From Panopea generosa (lineage: Eukaryota > Mollusca > Bivalvia > Adapedonta > Hiatellidae), in NCBI GenBank assembly GCA_029582155.1, contig CM055895.1:12918770-12982769 (forward strand): a DNA stretch of 64,000 nt, in the 5' to 3' direction. This document shows positions 1 through 12,300 of the stretch, piece after piece. Below the pieces are notes generated by a model. The model saw only the letters and a list, made by a program, of their open reading frames with translations, searched no databases and was not told the DNA's origin. The translations under genes were made by a program, and so were the position numbers. Each line of letters starts with the position of its first letter. Position 1 is the first letter of the stretch.

Positions 1-472
1 TTGTAATAGTTATACATTATATTGGCAATCGAACAGACACGTGTTTGTATTGAAAACAACAAAAAATGGCTTTAAGTAAATCAACCATCCTCCAGCGTTA
101 CGCAACTTTCAAACAGTCCCACCAGCTCCTCCATTGTTACGCTGATTTTTAACCATAAAGCCGTCATTAAATTAATTTGACACCAGTACAAGACTGAATG
201 GGGTAAAAATATAGTGTTGAGGAGGGTGTTGCTTATAAAAGAATATGATATATCAAATTATGTTCGGTAACAAGACAGTTTTCGCACTTTTAAAACACTC
301 GTGCCAATGTTTACACAGAAAATTCCTTGTATTTCCCGAATGATCAAGAAAACGTCTGCAGTCTGCACAGATTCGGTGGCTGTCGAGTGATCAGAAATGA
401 TACGACATTATCTTGCTTGACTCAGATTTTTAAAAAATTATCAACAATAGTTAAAAAAGATAGTTTTCTTAC

Positions 473-568
473 CGCTGATCGCGAATCCCACTGCCATTCA
501 ACGTTACCCCACCGTCATCCAACGTTACCTCCACTGCCTCCTCAGGAAACGTTTGGACACGGTGGTTT
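473..568 (-). CDS. candidate single coding exon, unknown gene
   Basis: On the minus strand an open stretch of 32 codons ends at a good donor (GCG|gtaaga) and begins after ttagtag|AAAC. Its reading includes VQTFPEEAVEV and TLDDGGVTLNGSG, rich in Glu, Asp and Gly and less AT-rich than its surroundings, which resembles host coding DNA. No second exon was found nearby, so the gene (if real) would continue left of the window. The family is not recognised. It could equally be a chance open frame; the polypyrimidine tract before the acceptor is poor. Confidence 0.25.
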
Positions 569-1627
569 CTACTAAACAACTACATTATACACTGTACATT
601 GATGAGGAGCAGGGTTAGAACTCTCATCTTACTATTTAATGAAAATGAAAGCTTAATTAAAATCCATTAGAATGTTCATAGGTGTAGGAGGGTTTCAAAT
701 ATTGGGGGAGGAGGGGCAACCTGAGGAGAGAGTTATAAAGTGATAAATGATAAAAAATGATAAAGTCATTATTTAAAGAGGAAACACAGTTGGAACAATC
801 TCCAATCTTACCTGTGGTCCTCTATTATATACATGATAACAAAGTGAGTAACAACACAATTATAGACATTTTTTGACTGGACCTGGTTGTAAGCAAATAT
901 TCAAACCACACATGACAGTATTCAAATTTTATCTGCAGTCACAACACAATTAGGTCTATCCCAAAATGGTTCCACAAGATTTCACATATGAAAATTAGAC
1001 AAATTCAACCCATTATCTAACACTGTTATAATTTCCTAGTCTTATGTTCAAATCTGGATAACTATCAAAGGCAGATTCAGGGATAGGGAAGTGGGGTTGC
1101 ATCCTCCCCTGTCTATCACTCTTAAAATTAAAAAGATTTTTTTCCCCACATATTTTAACCTTAATTTCTGTGGCTTTCTCTACACCAAATATGCATCCCC
1201 TCTAATGAAAATTCTTGGATCTGCCCATGACTATGGTGACGAGTATGGATAACTATGGTGAAACACAATAATGAAAGTTAACCATACTGACCATAATTGC
1301 TGTAAACTATGTCCTCCTTATCAACAGATATATACAGATGTATAAACTTTCATAATTATAATATTTTATTTAATGATTATTTCTATGTATAAACACTGAA
1401 ATCTCTCATTTCATCACTGCTTAACAAAAATAAAACTTCCTTCAAAGATAAGATTTCAGTCACATGAAGTCATATGAAGGTGAAATAGTTCTATTTATAA
1501 TGGAAAAAACTATTTCCTGTATTATATCATTAATTTTCCTTCTCATTTTAATGTCCATGGTATGAGACATTCACCATTTAAGACAAGAATGACACTGCTT
1601 TATGTTACAGTCTTTAATAATACATAA
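569..1627. other. no gene seen
   Basis: AT-rich sequence without a convincing open frame, splice-bounded exon or recognisable repeat. Confidence 0.5.
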
Positions 1628-1915
1628 GCCTGGCCAGATTAGCTCAGTCAGTTACGCATCTGGCTATCAATCCAGGGGTCGTGAGTTTGAATCCCCTGCC
1701 CGGCAACAATCTCCATGATGATTGATATACAACATTGTGTCTCATTATCATTCGTCTCTCACCACTGATTCAAGTGGGAAAGTTATCAGTTACTTGCGGA
1801 GATGGGGTGTGCCCAAGAACTGGTTAATCCCAGGAATAAGTGGTTAGGTTAACTGATCGTCTGTTAGCCCTCGATGGCATAAAAATGACGCTAAATATTG
1901 AATCAATCAATCAAT
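1628..1915 (+). mobile_element. tRNA-derived SINE, family A
   Basis: The 5' part is tRNA-like, with an A-box-like segment (TTAGCTCAGTCAG) and a B-box-like segment (GAGTTTGAATCCCC). A family-specific body follows (ACTTGCGGAGATGGGGTG, GTTAGCCCTCGATGGC), then a tail of repeated CAAT/TCAA units. Six further copies or fragments in the window share the same body. It is a non-autonomous retroposon transcribed from an internal pol III promoter and mobilised by a LINE partner. Confidence 0.85.
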
Positions 1916-2082
1916 AGTAATACATAAAGATTGATACTATGAGATTTACTCTACAGACTGACCAAGAACAAGTAACTGCATGCTAATTTATTGTAACATA
2001 AAACACATGCAATACAGAACATAAAACCCACAAGGACATGGACACTACACACATAATGGTGTTTAAATCCACCATTGACCGG

Positions 2083-2165
2083 TCCTGATTAGCTCAGTTG
2101 TTAACGCGTCTGACTATCAATCCAGGAGTCTTGGTTTCGAATCCCCTTCTTGGCCACAGTCTGTG
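2083..2165 (+). mobile_element. SINE family A, 5' fragment (head-to-head pair, left arm)
   Basis: Only the tRNA-like head is present (GATTAGCTCAGTTG to CGAATCCCCTTC). It is immediately followed by an inverted copy of the same family, so the two heads face outward around a shared body. Cannot be an active tRNA: it is embedded in SINE sequence and its stems are mismatched. Confidence 0.75.
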
Positions 2166-2342
2166 ATGATACATATCCGCAAGTAACTGGTAACTTTCCC
2201 ACTTGAATCAGCAGTGAGAAACAAATGATAATGCGACACAATGTCATATATTAATCATTCCGGAAACTGTTGCCGATGGGGATTCAAACTCGCAACCCCT
2301 AGATTGATAGTCAAACTTGTTAACAACTGAGCTTATCGGGCC
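2166..2342 (-). mobile_element. SINE family A, inverted copy (right arm)
   Basis: Reads on the minus strand from the tRNA-like head (TTAACAACTGAGCTTATCGG on plus) into the body shared with the copy at 1628. The body stops near the left arm, so together the two pieces form an imperfect palindrome of about 260 bp. Confidence 0.75.
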
Positions 2343-4087
2343 CAGCTAATCTAATTGGATATCCAATTACAGCTACCTGTATATCAACCAACTGGAACCT
2401 TAATTACACAGTGGTACATTTAGAGCACATTAGTGGTTAAGGCCTTGAACTGCCATCCAGATGTTGCAGATCCCCCCCCCCACCCAAAAAATACTTATTA
2501 GTCTTTTGAGGTTCCATGTATTGTTGCTTTACACCAGGCATGTCAAAGAACCAGAGGCGCTATAAAAAAGGTCTTCAGAATCTCAAAAAATCTAAAATTA
2601 CCAATACTTTTCTGAAGCTGTCTCCGATAAAAATTATATCATTATTGTACCAGTCAGCTTGCATAATCAGATCCCTGTTGTTTTAGCAGCAGCAGACTTT
2701 TACTAGTGTATCAACATTTGTTATCCAGACTCCCTGCCCAGAATGGGACATAAATATGCCCCGCCCTTACCACATCTCCACAGTGTCATGAAATTATTGA
2801 TGTTTTACAACACACCCAAAACAAAAGTGTCTGAGATTACCGGTATTATTGTGATGCCAATTGCCGGGGAGTATTGGAACTTGTGTTAGATGTTCAATCA
2901 TATTCTACAGGGGCAATGTAATTGCAAGAAAAGTCAACAGACGAAACAATATACCAGCAATAACATGGTCCCCAGGGCCAGAGGCTATTACCAGCAAAGT
3001 GTCCCATAATCACGAAAGTGCAAAATATGATGTCTTTCAATCTTCACAAGAGTTGACTAATTAAACTAGTTAATAAAGGGAAGTAACTAGATTTTACTAC
3101 AATGTACAATTAAGAAAGAGTTTCCTCCCTTTGATATCAAGTAAAATAGGTGCTATTTCTCTTGCAGCTGCTCATCCAGCCAGAGAATAGTAAACTGAAA
3201 CAGAAAAAGTGATGCACAACTATGTTTATGTACACGTATTTTGACTAATACGAATTTCAAATCGAATCAAATTTCCACAGTAATTAATCGGAGAATATAA
3301 TTCCAACACTTTACCGCTACATTGAAGTACCAACACTATCACAAAATCCATAGTCATGTATTGTGTATGAAGCGTCTTGCAACCTGCGCTTGCGGTAACA
3401 GTAACAATAAACTATGTTCATTTTGTCGTAGCCATGGCATCATTTAACATATATGATTTCAATATATTCAAAATCTGTATGTGTAAATGATAGATCCCTA
3501 GTACCAGTAACTCCATGCAAGAAATAATAGTAAAATAGCAAAATATAGTACAAACTTCAGGAATTTTACAATTAATTTGAAGACAAGTCAGTTTTGCTGA
3601 TAAGATTGAAAACATTTTGTGTATTGTTACGATGAAAGTGACCCCCCCCCCTCACCCCCCACAAATCCCCAATACAAACTCTACATTGCAGCCTAAAATT
3701 TGGTGGTCAAAACGCTACACATTCAAACAAATTATATAGGGATGAACACACTACATTTGATTTAAATAAAACTTTGCTACATATGTTTTTGCAGCAAAAT
3801 TTCTGTGTCACTGTGTCTACTCTCTAATCTACCAGGTTCCTTAAGCCTGGAGTTCCTAGACAGGAGGGGATTGAACAATGGATGTAACAAGGGGTCGAAA
3901 GTCTACATTGTATGTCCAAAAAGGAGGGTCAAAGCTCCACATCGCATTATGCAAAAGAAAAAGGTGCCAAAACTCTACAACATATTTCCCAGATAACCAA
4001 ACCTATATGTCATTTAAATCCGAGAGGAGAGTGATGTTTGTACTAAATGGTAAGAAGTCAGAGCGCGGGTGTTTTTTCACAAGAATA
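2343..4087. other. no gene seen
   Basis: AT-rich. Two overlapping short frames near 3.8-4.1 kb carry no recognisable domain and no splice context. I see no repeat family here beyond homopolymer C runs (about 2466 and 3642). Confidence 0.5.
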
Positions 4088-4400
4088 TTTGTGTCAAATC
4101 AACCAAAACGTGATAAAATCGATATTTAAATTTGAATGGTAAACTTCCATTCTAAAATTTGACAGCACTTAAATATTGCTTGATGACCTTCGAATCATCA
4201 CTCGGTCTCTTTCTAAGACGAAATAACGTGACTCATTTAATATGTCACAAAATATGTTGCAATTTTAAGCAATTTTAAGCAAGAAATCTATTTTAGTCTA
4301 ACCTAGCTGCGTAGCCCAAGTTAGAAAATCTCTTTTCAATATAACATTTTGGCATGCTTAAATAGATATCCATTTAGCAATACAGGGTCAGTGAGTACAC
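4088..4400 (+). repeat. dispersed repeat, copy 1 (partner at 61.3 kb)
   Basis: Shares an ordered series of segments with 61260-61590: GTGACTCATTTAATATGTCA, CTATTTTAGTCTAACCTAG, CGTAGCCCAAGTTAG, then a GGGTCA(G/T)TGAGTA motif. Copies are diverged and carry indels. No terminal repeats or coding sequence were seen, so the class is unknown. Confidence 0.65.
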
Positions 4401-4918
4401 TTAACAAAATTGCTAAGTACCAACTTTCATTTTTTAAATATTTTTTTTATTACTAAGTATATCGACATGATTTTTTCAAAATACTATAACAGCCTTCAAG
4501 CGGGCATATTAGCATAGACATTTTGTTCATTTTTATGATGATCACTCAAGCGTAAACCATTGTTGAAAAGTGCACAATGTGCATGTACAGCAAATGCTTG
4601 TTACAACACAAAGTTGTCATTCATTTAAAATCTTAGCCCATAGAAAGTCAAAATAGAAAAACAAAAAATATGTGGAAATTATGCATTGGATAACGATTGA
4701 AGAGCGTGGTCGTGCCGTCGGCTGCTTGCTGGAAGGTCCATTCTGCACTGGTACCTATAACTTCCTTGTTTTGCTTCTTTTGTACATTGTTTTTATTGAT
4801 TTGACTTAGAAATTCACACACCTGTCAGTAGAAACCATTATCAGCATTCTTGTCATTGGTATAAATGCTGTCGGCATCATCGGAAGACCCAAAATGATTT
4901 GTTTTTAAAAATTTTCAT

Positions 4919-5722
4919 GAGAGTCTGTTAGTGTTTCTTGCATATGTCATATGGGCCCATTTATTTTTTTGCATATGCCATAGAGGCGAAATATTTTTTG
5001 GCATATGCCATATCAGGTTATTGATTTTTTCTATATGCTATTCGAAAATTGAATTAAAATTCTAATACTTTTTTGTTATTTTGAGTATTTTGATCTATAT
5101 TGATCTATTTTCAGGCCTCTTTAAGATCTTTACACGATCTTAGAACCACCACCGTATGCCAAAATGACCTTCAATGCAGTTTGACCATTTTCCTACTCAA
5201 AAATAGAGATATACATATATATATATATATGGAGATAATTATTTGTGAATAACCAAGACATAAATGTACAGACCAGACTACGGCGAGTGCGCCTAGCTAC
5301 AATGCAAACCATAGATACAATATCAAGGCATCTGCCAAACCAAATAAATTTGGTGTCACCATGACTTATATACTATGGAATTACATGCAACACATCTGGA
5401 CAGGGTGGACAAATTTACATACATGAACTGATAGCTTTATATGAGTAGGATCCAGTTAAGGATTCATGACTACTCACATGCTATATAAAGGACAGATTTA
5501 TAAACCCGTTGGATCATATAGATACAGTGAATTCATATATATTTAATTTCGTAAAGGGAGATAATTAAATTCACAACAATGGATTTATATAAACATACAA
5601 TTACAGACTCGCAATCTTAAACTTTCTTTTCTCCATATAGAAAAAAGTATTTTTTGCATATGCCATATGAGGTAATTTATATTTTGCATATGCCATACGG
5701 GTATCCCCCCTAACAGACCCTC
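4919..5722. mobile_element. non-autonomous inverted-repeat DNA transposon with GCATATGCC subterminal motifs
   Basis: Ends are inverted (GAGAGTCTGTTAG at left, CTAACAGACCCTC at right) and are flanked by TTTCAT on both sides, a plausible target-site duplication. Just inside both ends lie repeated motifs of the type GCATATGCCATA (three at left, two at right), like transposase binding sites. The middle has no transposase; a minus-strand frame at 5585-5902 has no known domain. The superfamily is not assigned. Confidence 0.65.
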
Positions 5723-6261
5723 TTTCATAGCGCAGACTGCATCCGTTTTAAAAGATAAACATGGAACTGTAAACCACAAAGAATTCCCATGAATTATATT
5801 AACTCCATGCGTCATCATTGCCAGACTGTTATCTGCGCCAACAGGGGTCACACGTGATACTGATACTTTCATATTTGGCCTTTTGTTTAGGTTTTGTTGC
5901 ATTTTAAATGAAATTAACCCATTAGATTCTAATGTTTTGGCATTTTATTGTTTGTTACTGCTTTATGAAACATATTGCAACACAATACGAAACTATAACC
6001 ATACAAAAAAGGAAATAATTTAAATATCCTTGAGGTGATACTTTGCAATTTGGTTTAGTGTATGTATAAGCATGATATTGGAAAAAAAAATAGCGAATTT
6101 CAATATTTTAACACATGTTTATGAATGATCAGTGCAATGGAATGCATTCTCACAGATACCGCTTCTTACGAATAATAATTAAACTATAAACGGTTCAATG
6201 TTTCTGCCAGTACACCTGCATGCCTTAACACAATGCATAAAGACTTGGCACTGCATTCTGT

Positions 6262-6478
6262 CTTGGGCGGAGGGCAAGGACTGGTGGTAGAGCATCAGGA
6301 TCAGAGGGCCGCTGGTTCAAAACCACGCCATAGTTATGTGTGACGTCCTTGAACAAGACAATTTATCTGCATATGCTTAGCACTGGTTTTTACCAAGGAA
6401 CTTCGAGAGTGATTTAAAAATTAGCTAACTTGTAAGAACTTGTTCCCTAACTGAGATAAAATAAATAGTTTAAACTAG
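6262..6478 (+). mobile_element. tRNA-derived SINE, family B
   Basis: tRNA-like head (GGTAGAGCATCAGGAT, GCTGGTTCAAAACCACG). The body motif CTTGA(A/G)CAAGACA is followed by ACTTCGAGAGTGATTT and a conserved 3' end, AAAATAAATAGTTTAAAC. Other copies lie at 32.3, 59.1 and 60.6 kb. Distinct from family A in body and tail. Confidence 0.8.
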
Positions 6479-6861
6479 GTGCAGAGCAGGTTCAACTTAC
6501 AACAGATTAGATAAAGTGTGGATGGACAGCTAAATTTTTGATATTTGGATATTCGATGTGCTGTCTCGGGAGATGCCAAATAAAAAATTGTTAAAAGGCA
6601 CCTTTAAATAGAGGCGTGAAATATGTCACATTAAATCCCCATCCTACCCAGGGTCTCCATCTAATTATCAAAATGTTTTGGCCGAGATATAGTTGGGTGG
6701 GAGAGAGTTACTTTTTGTGTATCCTTAAAATTCTAAATATACACAAGATCTCAGAGTATCTTTTACACCATTTTCACTGAAAAATAATAAATGCATTTCT
6801 TTTAAACATTTTTACAATCTCTCTACCTCCCTCTGAATCTTCCAGTAGTTCTACAATGTAT

Positions 6862-7006
6862 TAGGCCATAATAAATTAATTGCTAGATAATCATCCCCTC
6901 CCATCCCCTGATTTTCATGCCACTCTGACCCTTTTTAAAAATTAAAAATAAAAATAATTCAGAAAAATTTGGATGATAATCTAGCAATTAGTTTATAATG
7001 GTCTTA
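6862..7006. mobile_element. hairpin (foldback) element
   Basis: Arms of about 36 bp are inverted with few mismatches: AATTGCTAGATAATCATCC at left and GGATGATAATCTAGCAATT at right, around an AT-rich loop of about 70 bp. No coding capacity. Likely a small inverted-repeat element; flanking duplications are unclear. Confidence 0.6.
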
Positions 7007-7505
7007 TATAAATTATATAGATCTTCTGCCATATTATTAGGGCATATTCCATGTCACTAAGGACAAGTTATTTTAATTAATCTTGCTAGCACTACAATAC
7101 TCCGAGCCTGATTATATAAGCCTAAAAAGCATGGATGTACAGCACTTTTTATTTGGATATTGTAATTTTCAAGGATACACTTTAGGAATGTGAATATAAT
7201 TTCATTGACATGTTTTGTTTCATAAAGGAGCATAATTATGTCAGCTTCTAAATTAAACAGTATGGCTGATTAGAAGAGACTAGATATTTGACTTGCTGCC
7301 CTTTATAGATCAGGAGACGTATATTATAATACTTGACAAACCTTTCTTTAGGAATTTGCAAATTATATGCTGCACCATAATATTCCCAAATAGTAATTTC
7401 TAACTTTGTGCGCCAACCATGAATGATATCTAGGTAAACCCGAGTGATGTGAGGACATACCTTGGGAAACTAAATCCCAACAAGGTTTCCGGGCCAGAAA
7501 CTATT

Positions 7506-7993
7506 CAGGGCCATAGCCACACTGAGGCAAACACTTGCCTCCTGTAGAATATGTGGAGGTTCACATCTTTATTAGTGTTTTTGTAAAAATAACAAAGTTA
7601 TCCCCAAAAAATGAATTGCACTCATAGCAAAACTATGACATATCCTTTCACATATCATTATTTCAATCTCACTGTATCATAATACAAAGACGACAATAGT
7701 CATATTACGAGTTGATATGTACAATTATGTCAGTTCTAAAAAACTACCAGTGTGTATTCAAGATAATTGTGTAAAACATAGGCAACTCTGTAAAATGCAG
7801 TCCGTGTTATTGATTTGAAAGCCTTACAATGTGTCTCAAATATCTGGAAAAACTAGGAAATGTATGCTAGGAGCTAAATATTTTTCCAGGGTGGGGGAGG
7901 GAAAGGGGGAATGAAGGTTGGGCATGCCCCAAGTACACCCTATCAAAGTTGGGATTGTGCCTCATGTAAAATTAAACTCTGGCTACGGCTATC
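7506..7993. mobile_element. hAT-like non-autonomous element inserted in the LINE
   Basis: The LINE reading breaks after GPETI and resumes about 490 bp later. The inserted segment starts CAGGGCCATAGCCAC and ends with an approximate inverted copy, GGCTACGGCTAT. Ends of the CAGGG..GTAGCCA type are known from hAT elements. No transposase frame; the exact right end and the 8-bp target duplication could not be settled. Confidence 0.45.
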
Positions 7994-9172
7994 TATACAC
8001 GCATACTCAAGTTGCTGCAAAAATTTTAGTGACATCATTGCAGCTATTCTAATAGGTTAATTCGAACTGGAGAAGTCCCTGATGACTGGCGGAAAGCTTG
8101 AATGTCACTCCAATCTATAAGAAGGAGGATATTATGACCCCTCTAATTATAGGCCAGTCTCACTAACACGCATTATATGCTGTAAGCTTCTAGAACATAT
8201 ACTGGCTAGTAATATCATAAAGCACCTACAGACAAATGACATACTTGCTGACTCGCAGTACAATTTCAGAAGCAGACATTGTTGTGAACCCCAGTTAATT
8301 TGGTTCATTAATGACATAGCACTAAATCTAGACAGAGGTTACAATAAGAAGCACAAACAGACAGACATTATTGTAATGGACTTTGTCAAAGCCTTTGACA
8401 AAGCACCATACAAGCGATTTCTACACAATCTAGCCCACTAAAGTGTAAGAGGGATAACCAACTGTTAGATTGCCTCACGGTTATCAGACAGAACACAAGA
8501 AATAGTAGTCGATGGAATGCACCCCAACCCAGCTCCAGTTGTATGGATCAGCATTCTTCAAGGCTCCTGTCTGGGTCCCATTCTTTTGTTACTGTTCATT
8601 AAATCAACCTCCTGGATGGTAAATCGTCAAATGTAAGGCTTTTTGCAGACAGCTGTATCCTCTATAAAAGTTTATATTCTCATCAGAACTGCATGTAACA
8701 GACCAACTTACAAAAACTTGGTATATGGGAGCAACAGTGGACCTTGAAGTTCAACGTATCCAAATGTCACTCGATGATAATAACACGACCAGACAAACAA
8801 ACTGATTTACTGTTACACTTTACATGGAACAATGCTGGGAGAGATGAAAAAAATATTACCTTGGGGATTCAATCACTGTTACAATAGACTGGATGCTGCG
8901 TATCCAATATATAACCAACAAGGCAACAAAACTCTTGACTTTCTGCGCTTGAATCTGTCACATGCCCCCATGGGAACCAGAGTTTAGTTTGTCACGAACT
9001 TGAGTAATAAAATGCATCTCCAATTTTGAATCACCACATCCAGGTAACACATATAAAATTGAAATGGTAAGAAGAACAGCAGCCTGAACATGCCTGAGAT
9101 TACACAATACTACACATGTTAGGGACATGCTTGAAGACATAAATTATGATGGTCAACCCTACAGCGATGCGT

Positions 9173-9413
9173 TTAACCCTTTACTCCATAGATACGCGTT
9201 TTCCCGCACCAATCACAGAAGGCCTTTGAAAACAGAGCAGGAAGAGTTCAGAATGCTCGTAACGAGCAATCTGAACACTTCCTGCACTGTTTTCCACTCT
9301 GCCAGTTAATATAAACATAATTCACCCAATAATTCAAAAGCCTTCTATAAGAGGTGGCCAAAGGCGTCTATTTTAGAGGTGTCCAAAGGCGTCTATATGA
9401 AGTAAAGGGTTAA
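9173..9413. mobile_element. piggyBac-like MITE, copy 1
   Basis: 241 bp bounded by TTAA on both sides. Ends are inverted: TTAACCCTTTACT at left, AGTAAAGGGTTAA at right. TTAA targets with CCC-starting ends are typical of piggyBac. The interior has a palindrome (TGCTCGTAACGAGCA) and two copies of CCAAAGGCGTCTAT. It interrupts the 3' part of the LINE. A second copy in the opposite orientation lies at 44845-45084. Confidence 0.8.
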
Positions 9414-9560
9414 TTAAGACATACCAATACAAGCTTGATGTGTGTTTTTTTTACAAAATACATTTACTACGATTTGGCTGACATTGACAGAGACAACTGC
9501 CATATGACTATTAACAAAGCAACTGGATTCTCTATAAGAACAGCTCATCTACAACATATG

Positions 9561-10984
9561 ATCGACTGACTGCCTCGAATGATCTTTTAATAATTTCTTC
9601 TATCCCAGGTGTCATACCAAGTGCTGTGGATTGCTCTTCCAGAATATATTGTTGCCATGACTACAGTAGATTCTTTTATGTCAAAACATATATGAAAAGT
9701 TGTTATATAATACACACAATTCGTACATGTGGTATTAATTATCAAATTTGTAATTAGTTTTAATGCTAAGGTCAGCAGTCATTTTTATTTTCTCCATTTC
9801 ACTTTTAGAAACTGTAATCTGACTGCACATATGACACCACCCTGTTGTGATGATCAGGACTGATTGGTGAAGGTATAGGAAGAAAGAAAGCATATGAACC
9901 ACAGTGGATATAGAACGTATATTGTTACTAGACAAGGCCCTTAATAGGCTGCTATGCTTCCATATGTCATAGCTGTTTGTGTAAAAAGAACAACTGTAAT
10001 AAAACACATGTAATGTATAGAAATTATATCCACACGTTGTGATACGATATAAAACACACGATATATAAGTATGCCATGTATAATTTATTCACGACTGTAA
10101 TTCTATGATATTCATGTATAATGAAAGTAGATCAGTTCTAGATTTCGACTTGTGAAAATAGGTCATCCCGTTGAAATTTTATGAAACTACAATCAATAAC
10201 TTATGACTTGTTAATATTAACTTTCAATAAACTTACATCTGATGGGTTGACATTGCGTAACTTATCCATGGTTTCGTTTCGACTAACAAATGTTTTACAC
10301 AGACCAGCGTTACAGTTGTTGTTCCATTTTTATTGTGGTGCCCTGCTTAACTTCACACCGTCTTTTTCTAAAACATTTTGTGCAGGGTACCATTATTGTT
10401 TACAAAATATTCCGATGTCTTCTGTTATATTATCGCCGCCGTTCGCCGTCACATGATACGCGTGTGACATAAAGGTATCACTCGGAACACCTTGGCTATT
10501 ACTACGTATAATACCGAAGGATGACGGAATTTGCCGAGTATGTACGATTGATAAAGGTATAAGCCCACCATTTGACTTTTGTTCTTTATTCTGCAGTAAA
10601 TAAAAAGTGTGTATGCTTGTCATCTAATTGGAGGACGCAATTCAAAGAAGTAAAACTTAACTTTTATTATTTCTTAACCTCTGCACTACTTAAATATGAT
10701 GAGAAAAGTAGGGGTCATCAAGGACCTATCGAAGGGTTCTTAGGTCATTCAGATTGATTGATTGATATTTATTCAGGTTAAAACACACATTATACAGGTT
10801 AAATTAAATATACATACTCAATTACTAATAAAACAACAAATACATTAGTAAAATATTATTTAAATATCAACCATATCAGGTAAAAATTAAGTTAATGCAA
10901 CTTATTAAATATAAATTATCACAGAATGTATATACACACAATCATATACTACTGTTTTGGCAAATATTCTATAGAAAAACTATG
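9561..10984. other. no gene seen
   Basis: AT-rich. Short frames on both strands around 10.2-10.7 kb overlap one another and lack domain or splice support; a CpG-containing patch at about 10.43-10.53 kb stands out weakly. A GATTGATTGAT run near 10755 may be a SINE tail remnant. Confidence 0.45.
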
Positions 10985-11560
10985 GCAATTCAAATGAAAT
11001 GAATGGCAAATCTTAAAGAAGTACCAGACGATTGGAGAGAAGCGTCAGTTGTGCCACTTTTCAAGAAAGGCGATAGACAACAGGCCCGTGTCACTGACGT
11101 CCATGACGTCCAAGCTACTTGAGCACATCGTCCACAGTAGTGTGATGAAGCACTTCGACACGCATGATGTCCTATGCGATAATCAGCACGGCTCCGGAAA
11201 ACGCCACTCCTGTGAAAGCCAGCTTCTCTCAACCATCCAAGAGATAGCATCCAGCACTGCAAAAGGCAAACAAGTCGACATCATACTACTCAACTTCGCC
11301 AAGGCCTTCGATAAGGTTCCTCATAATCGCCTTTTGCATAAGCTTGACCATTACGGGGTCCGCGGTAATCTCAAGATGTGTATCCAATCATTCTTGGGTC
11401 ACAGAACACAACAAGTCATCATAGACGTCGCTAAGTCAGAGACATCAGCAGTGTTGTTCGGCGTGCCCCAAGGTACTGTACTTGGCCCCCTGTTGTTTCT
11501 TGCATACATCAACGACCTCCCAGAACTTACTGGACTATTTCAGACATTTCAGAAGAGTTA
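10985..11560 (+). mobile_element. non-LTR retrotransposon fragment, reverse transcriptase core
   Basis: The translation carries [72 protein letters not shown], the fingers and first palm motifs of a LINE reverse transcriptase. The frame changes once near 11090, and sequence homology stops just before the expected FADD catalytic motif. Truncated at both ends. It is less decayed than the LINE at 7.4 kb and noticeably GC-richer than its flanks, so it is a younger insertion of a related family. Confidence 0.85.
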
Positions 11561-11627
11561 TTCGATAATTGCCGCTGCGCTATTTGGTGATTTTGGAATG
11601 AATCCAATTACCTCCCTTAGACCGTGA

Positions 11628-12030
11628 TAAAACAGACAGGTATTGTTCCGCTCTGACACTAACATTAAGTAGGCGTGACGTGTTATTTACGCCCTCGGGT
11701 ATAAAATACAGTTATTAGATCCGATAAGCATGTTTTAGTGTAGACATGATGATGTATACTATAAAAAAGAAACTTATGTGTTTTACTTAAACGCTAAAAT
11801 TATTTTATTAAATTTAATGTGTAAAAATAAAAAAATATAATAAAAACTTTGATATAGTTTTATTCATTATCAATCAACAGATTAATACCGCTTATGTTGT
11901 TATTGCTTTTATTTATCTATGAAATAAAAAATGTGTATTTGATTCAAGCAAATAAAGATTGATTATTTTGTATTGTAATAACAAAATATAAAACACAGGT
12001 TATTATTTTGTATTCTTTTATTTTTCTACA
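11628..12030. other. no gene seen
   Basis: AT-rich spacer between the LINE fragment and a microsatellite. Confidence 0.5.
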
Positions 12031-12031
12031 T

Positions 12032-12035
<4 letters not shown>

Positions 12036-12066
<31 letters not shown>

Positions 12067-12128
12067 AATAATATTAATAATAATAATAATAATAATAATA
12101 AAAATAATAATAATAATAATAAATATAA
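12036..12128. repeat. (AAT)n microsatellite
   Basis: Nearly uninterrupted TAA/AAT trinucleotide run. The poly-Ile frame through it is a by-product. Confidence 0.9.
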
Positions 12129-12182
12129 TGATGTTTGGTTATCTCACATTGATATCAAGCAACATATATGCACATAGTGATA

Positions 12183-12300
12183 ATTCATGAAGAAGAAGAA
12201 GAAGAATATTTTATTGATTTAATCCATACATAGTTTCTCATCAAATTACAATGTTGTAATCACATGTAAATAAATAAACACATAACAAGTTGAGTAAATA
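12183..12300 (-). repeat. 3' end of an interspersed repeat with (CTT)n tail, copy 1
   Basis: Read on minus it matches 48895-49030: ATGTGATTACAACATTGTAA, TTGATGAGAAACTATGTAT, then TCAATAAAATATTC followed by CTT repeats. A shared 3' end closed by a simple repeat is typical of retroposons (LINE or SINE); the body is not recognisable here. Confidence 0.6.

Larger units (their letters stand above)
7440..9560 (+). mobile_element. non-LTR retrotransposon (LINE) fragment, reverse transcriptase domain, disrupted
   Basis: Conceptual translation gives an ordered series of non-LTR reverse transcriptase motifs: LNPNKVSGPETI, then (after an insertion) TGEVPDDWRK, NYRPVSLT, KLLEHILASNI, DFVKAFDKAP, LGPILLL, LFADSCILY, and C-terminal pieces such as VRDMLEDINYDGQP. 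The catalytic motif reads FADS instead of FADD. Several stops and frame changes separate the motifs, so it is dead. Style suits the CR1/Jockey-like clades. A hAT-like element (7506-7993) and a piggyBac-like element (9173-9413) are inserted in it. The 3' end is uncertain. Confidence 0.8.

Noticed and set aside
327-575. Plus-strand frame of 82 codons
   Set aside because: No domain and no splice support; the minus-strand reading of the same stretch looks more protein-like and is listed as a weak candidate exon.
10393-10623. Minus-strand 76-codon frame with CpG-rich stretch
   Set aside because: Overlaps plus-strand frames of equal quality and has neither a recognisable domain nor clear splice sites.
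12008-12190. Poly-isoleucine frame
   Set aside because: (AAT)n microsatellite.
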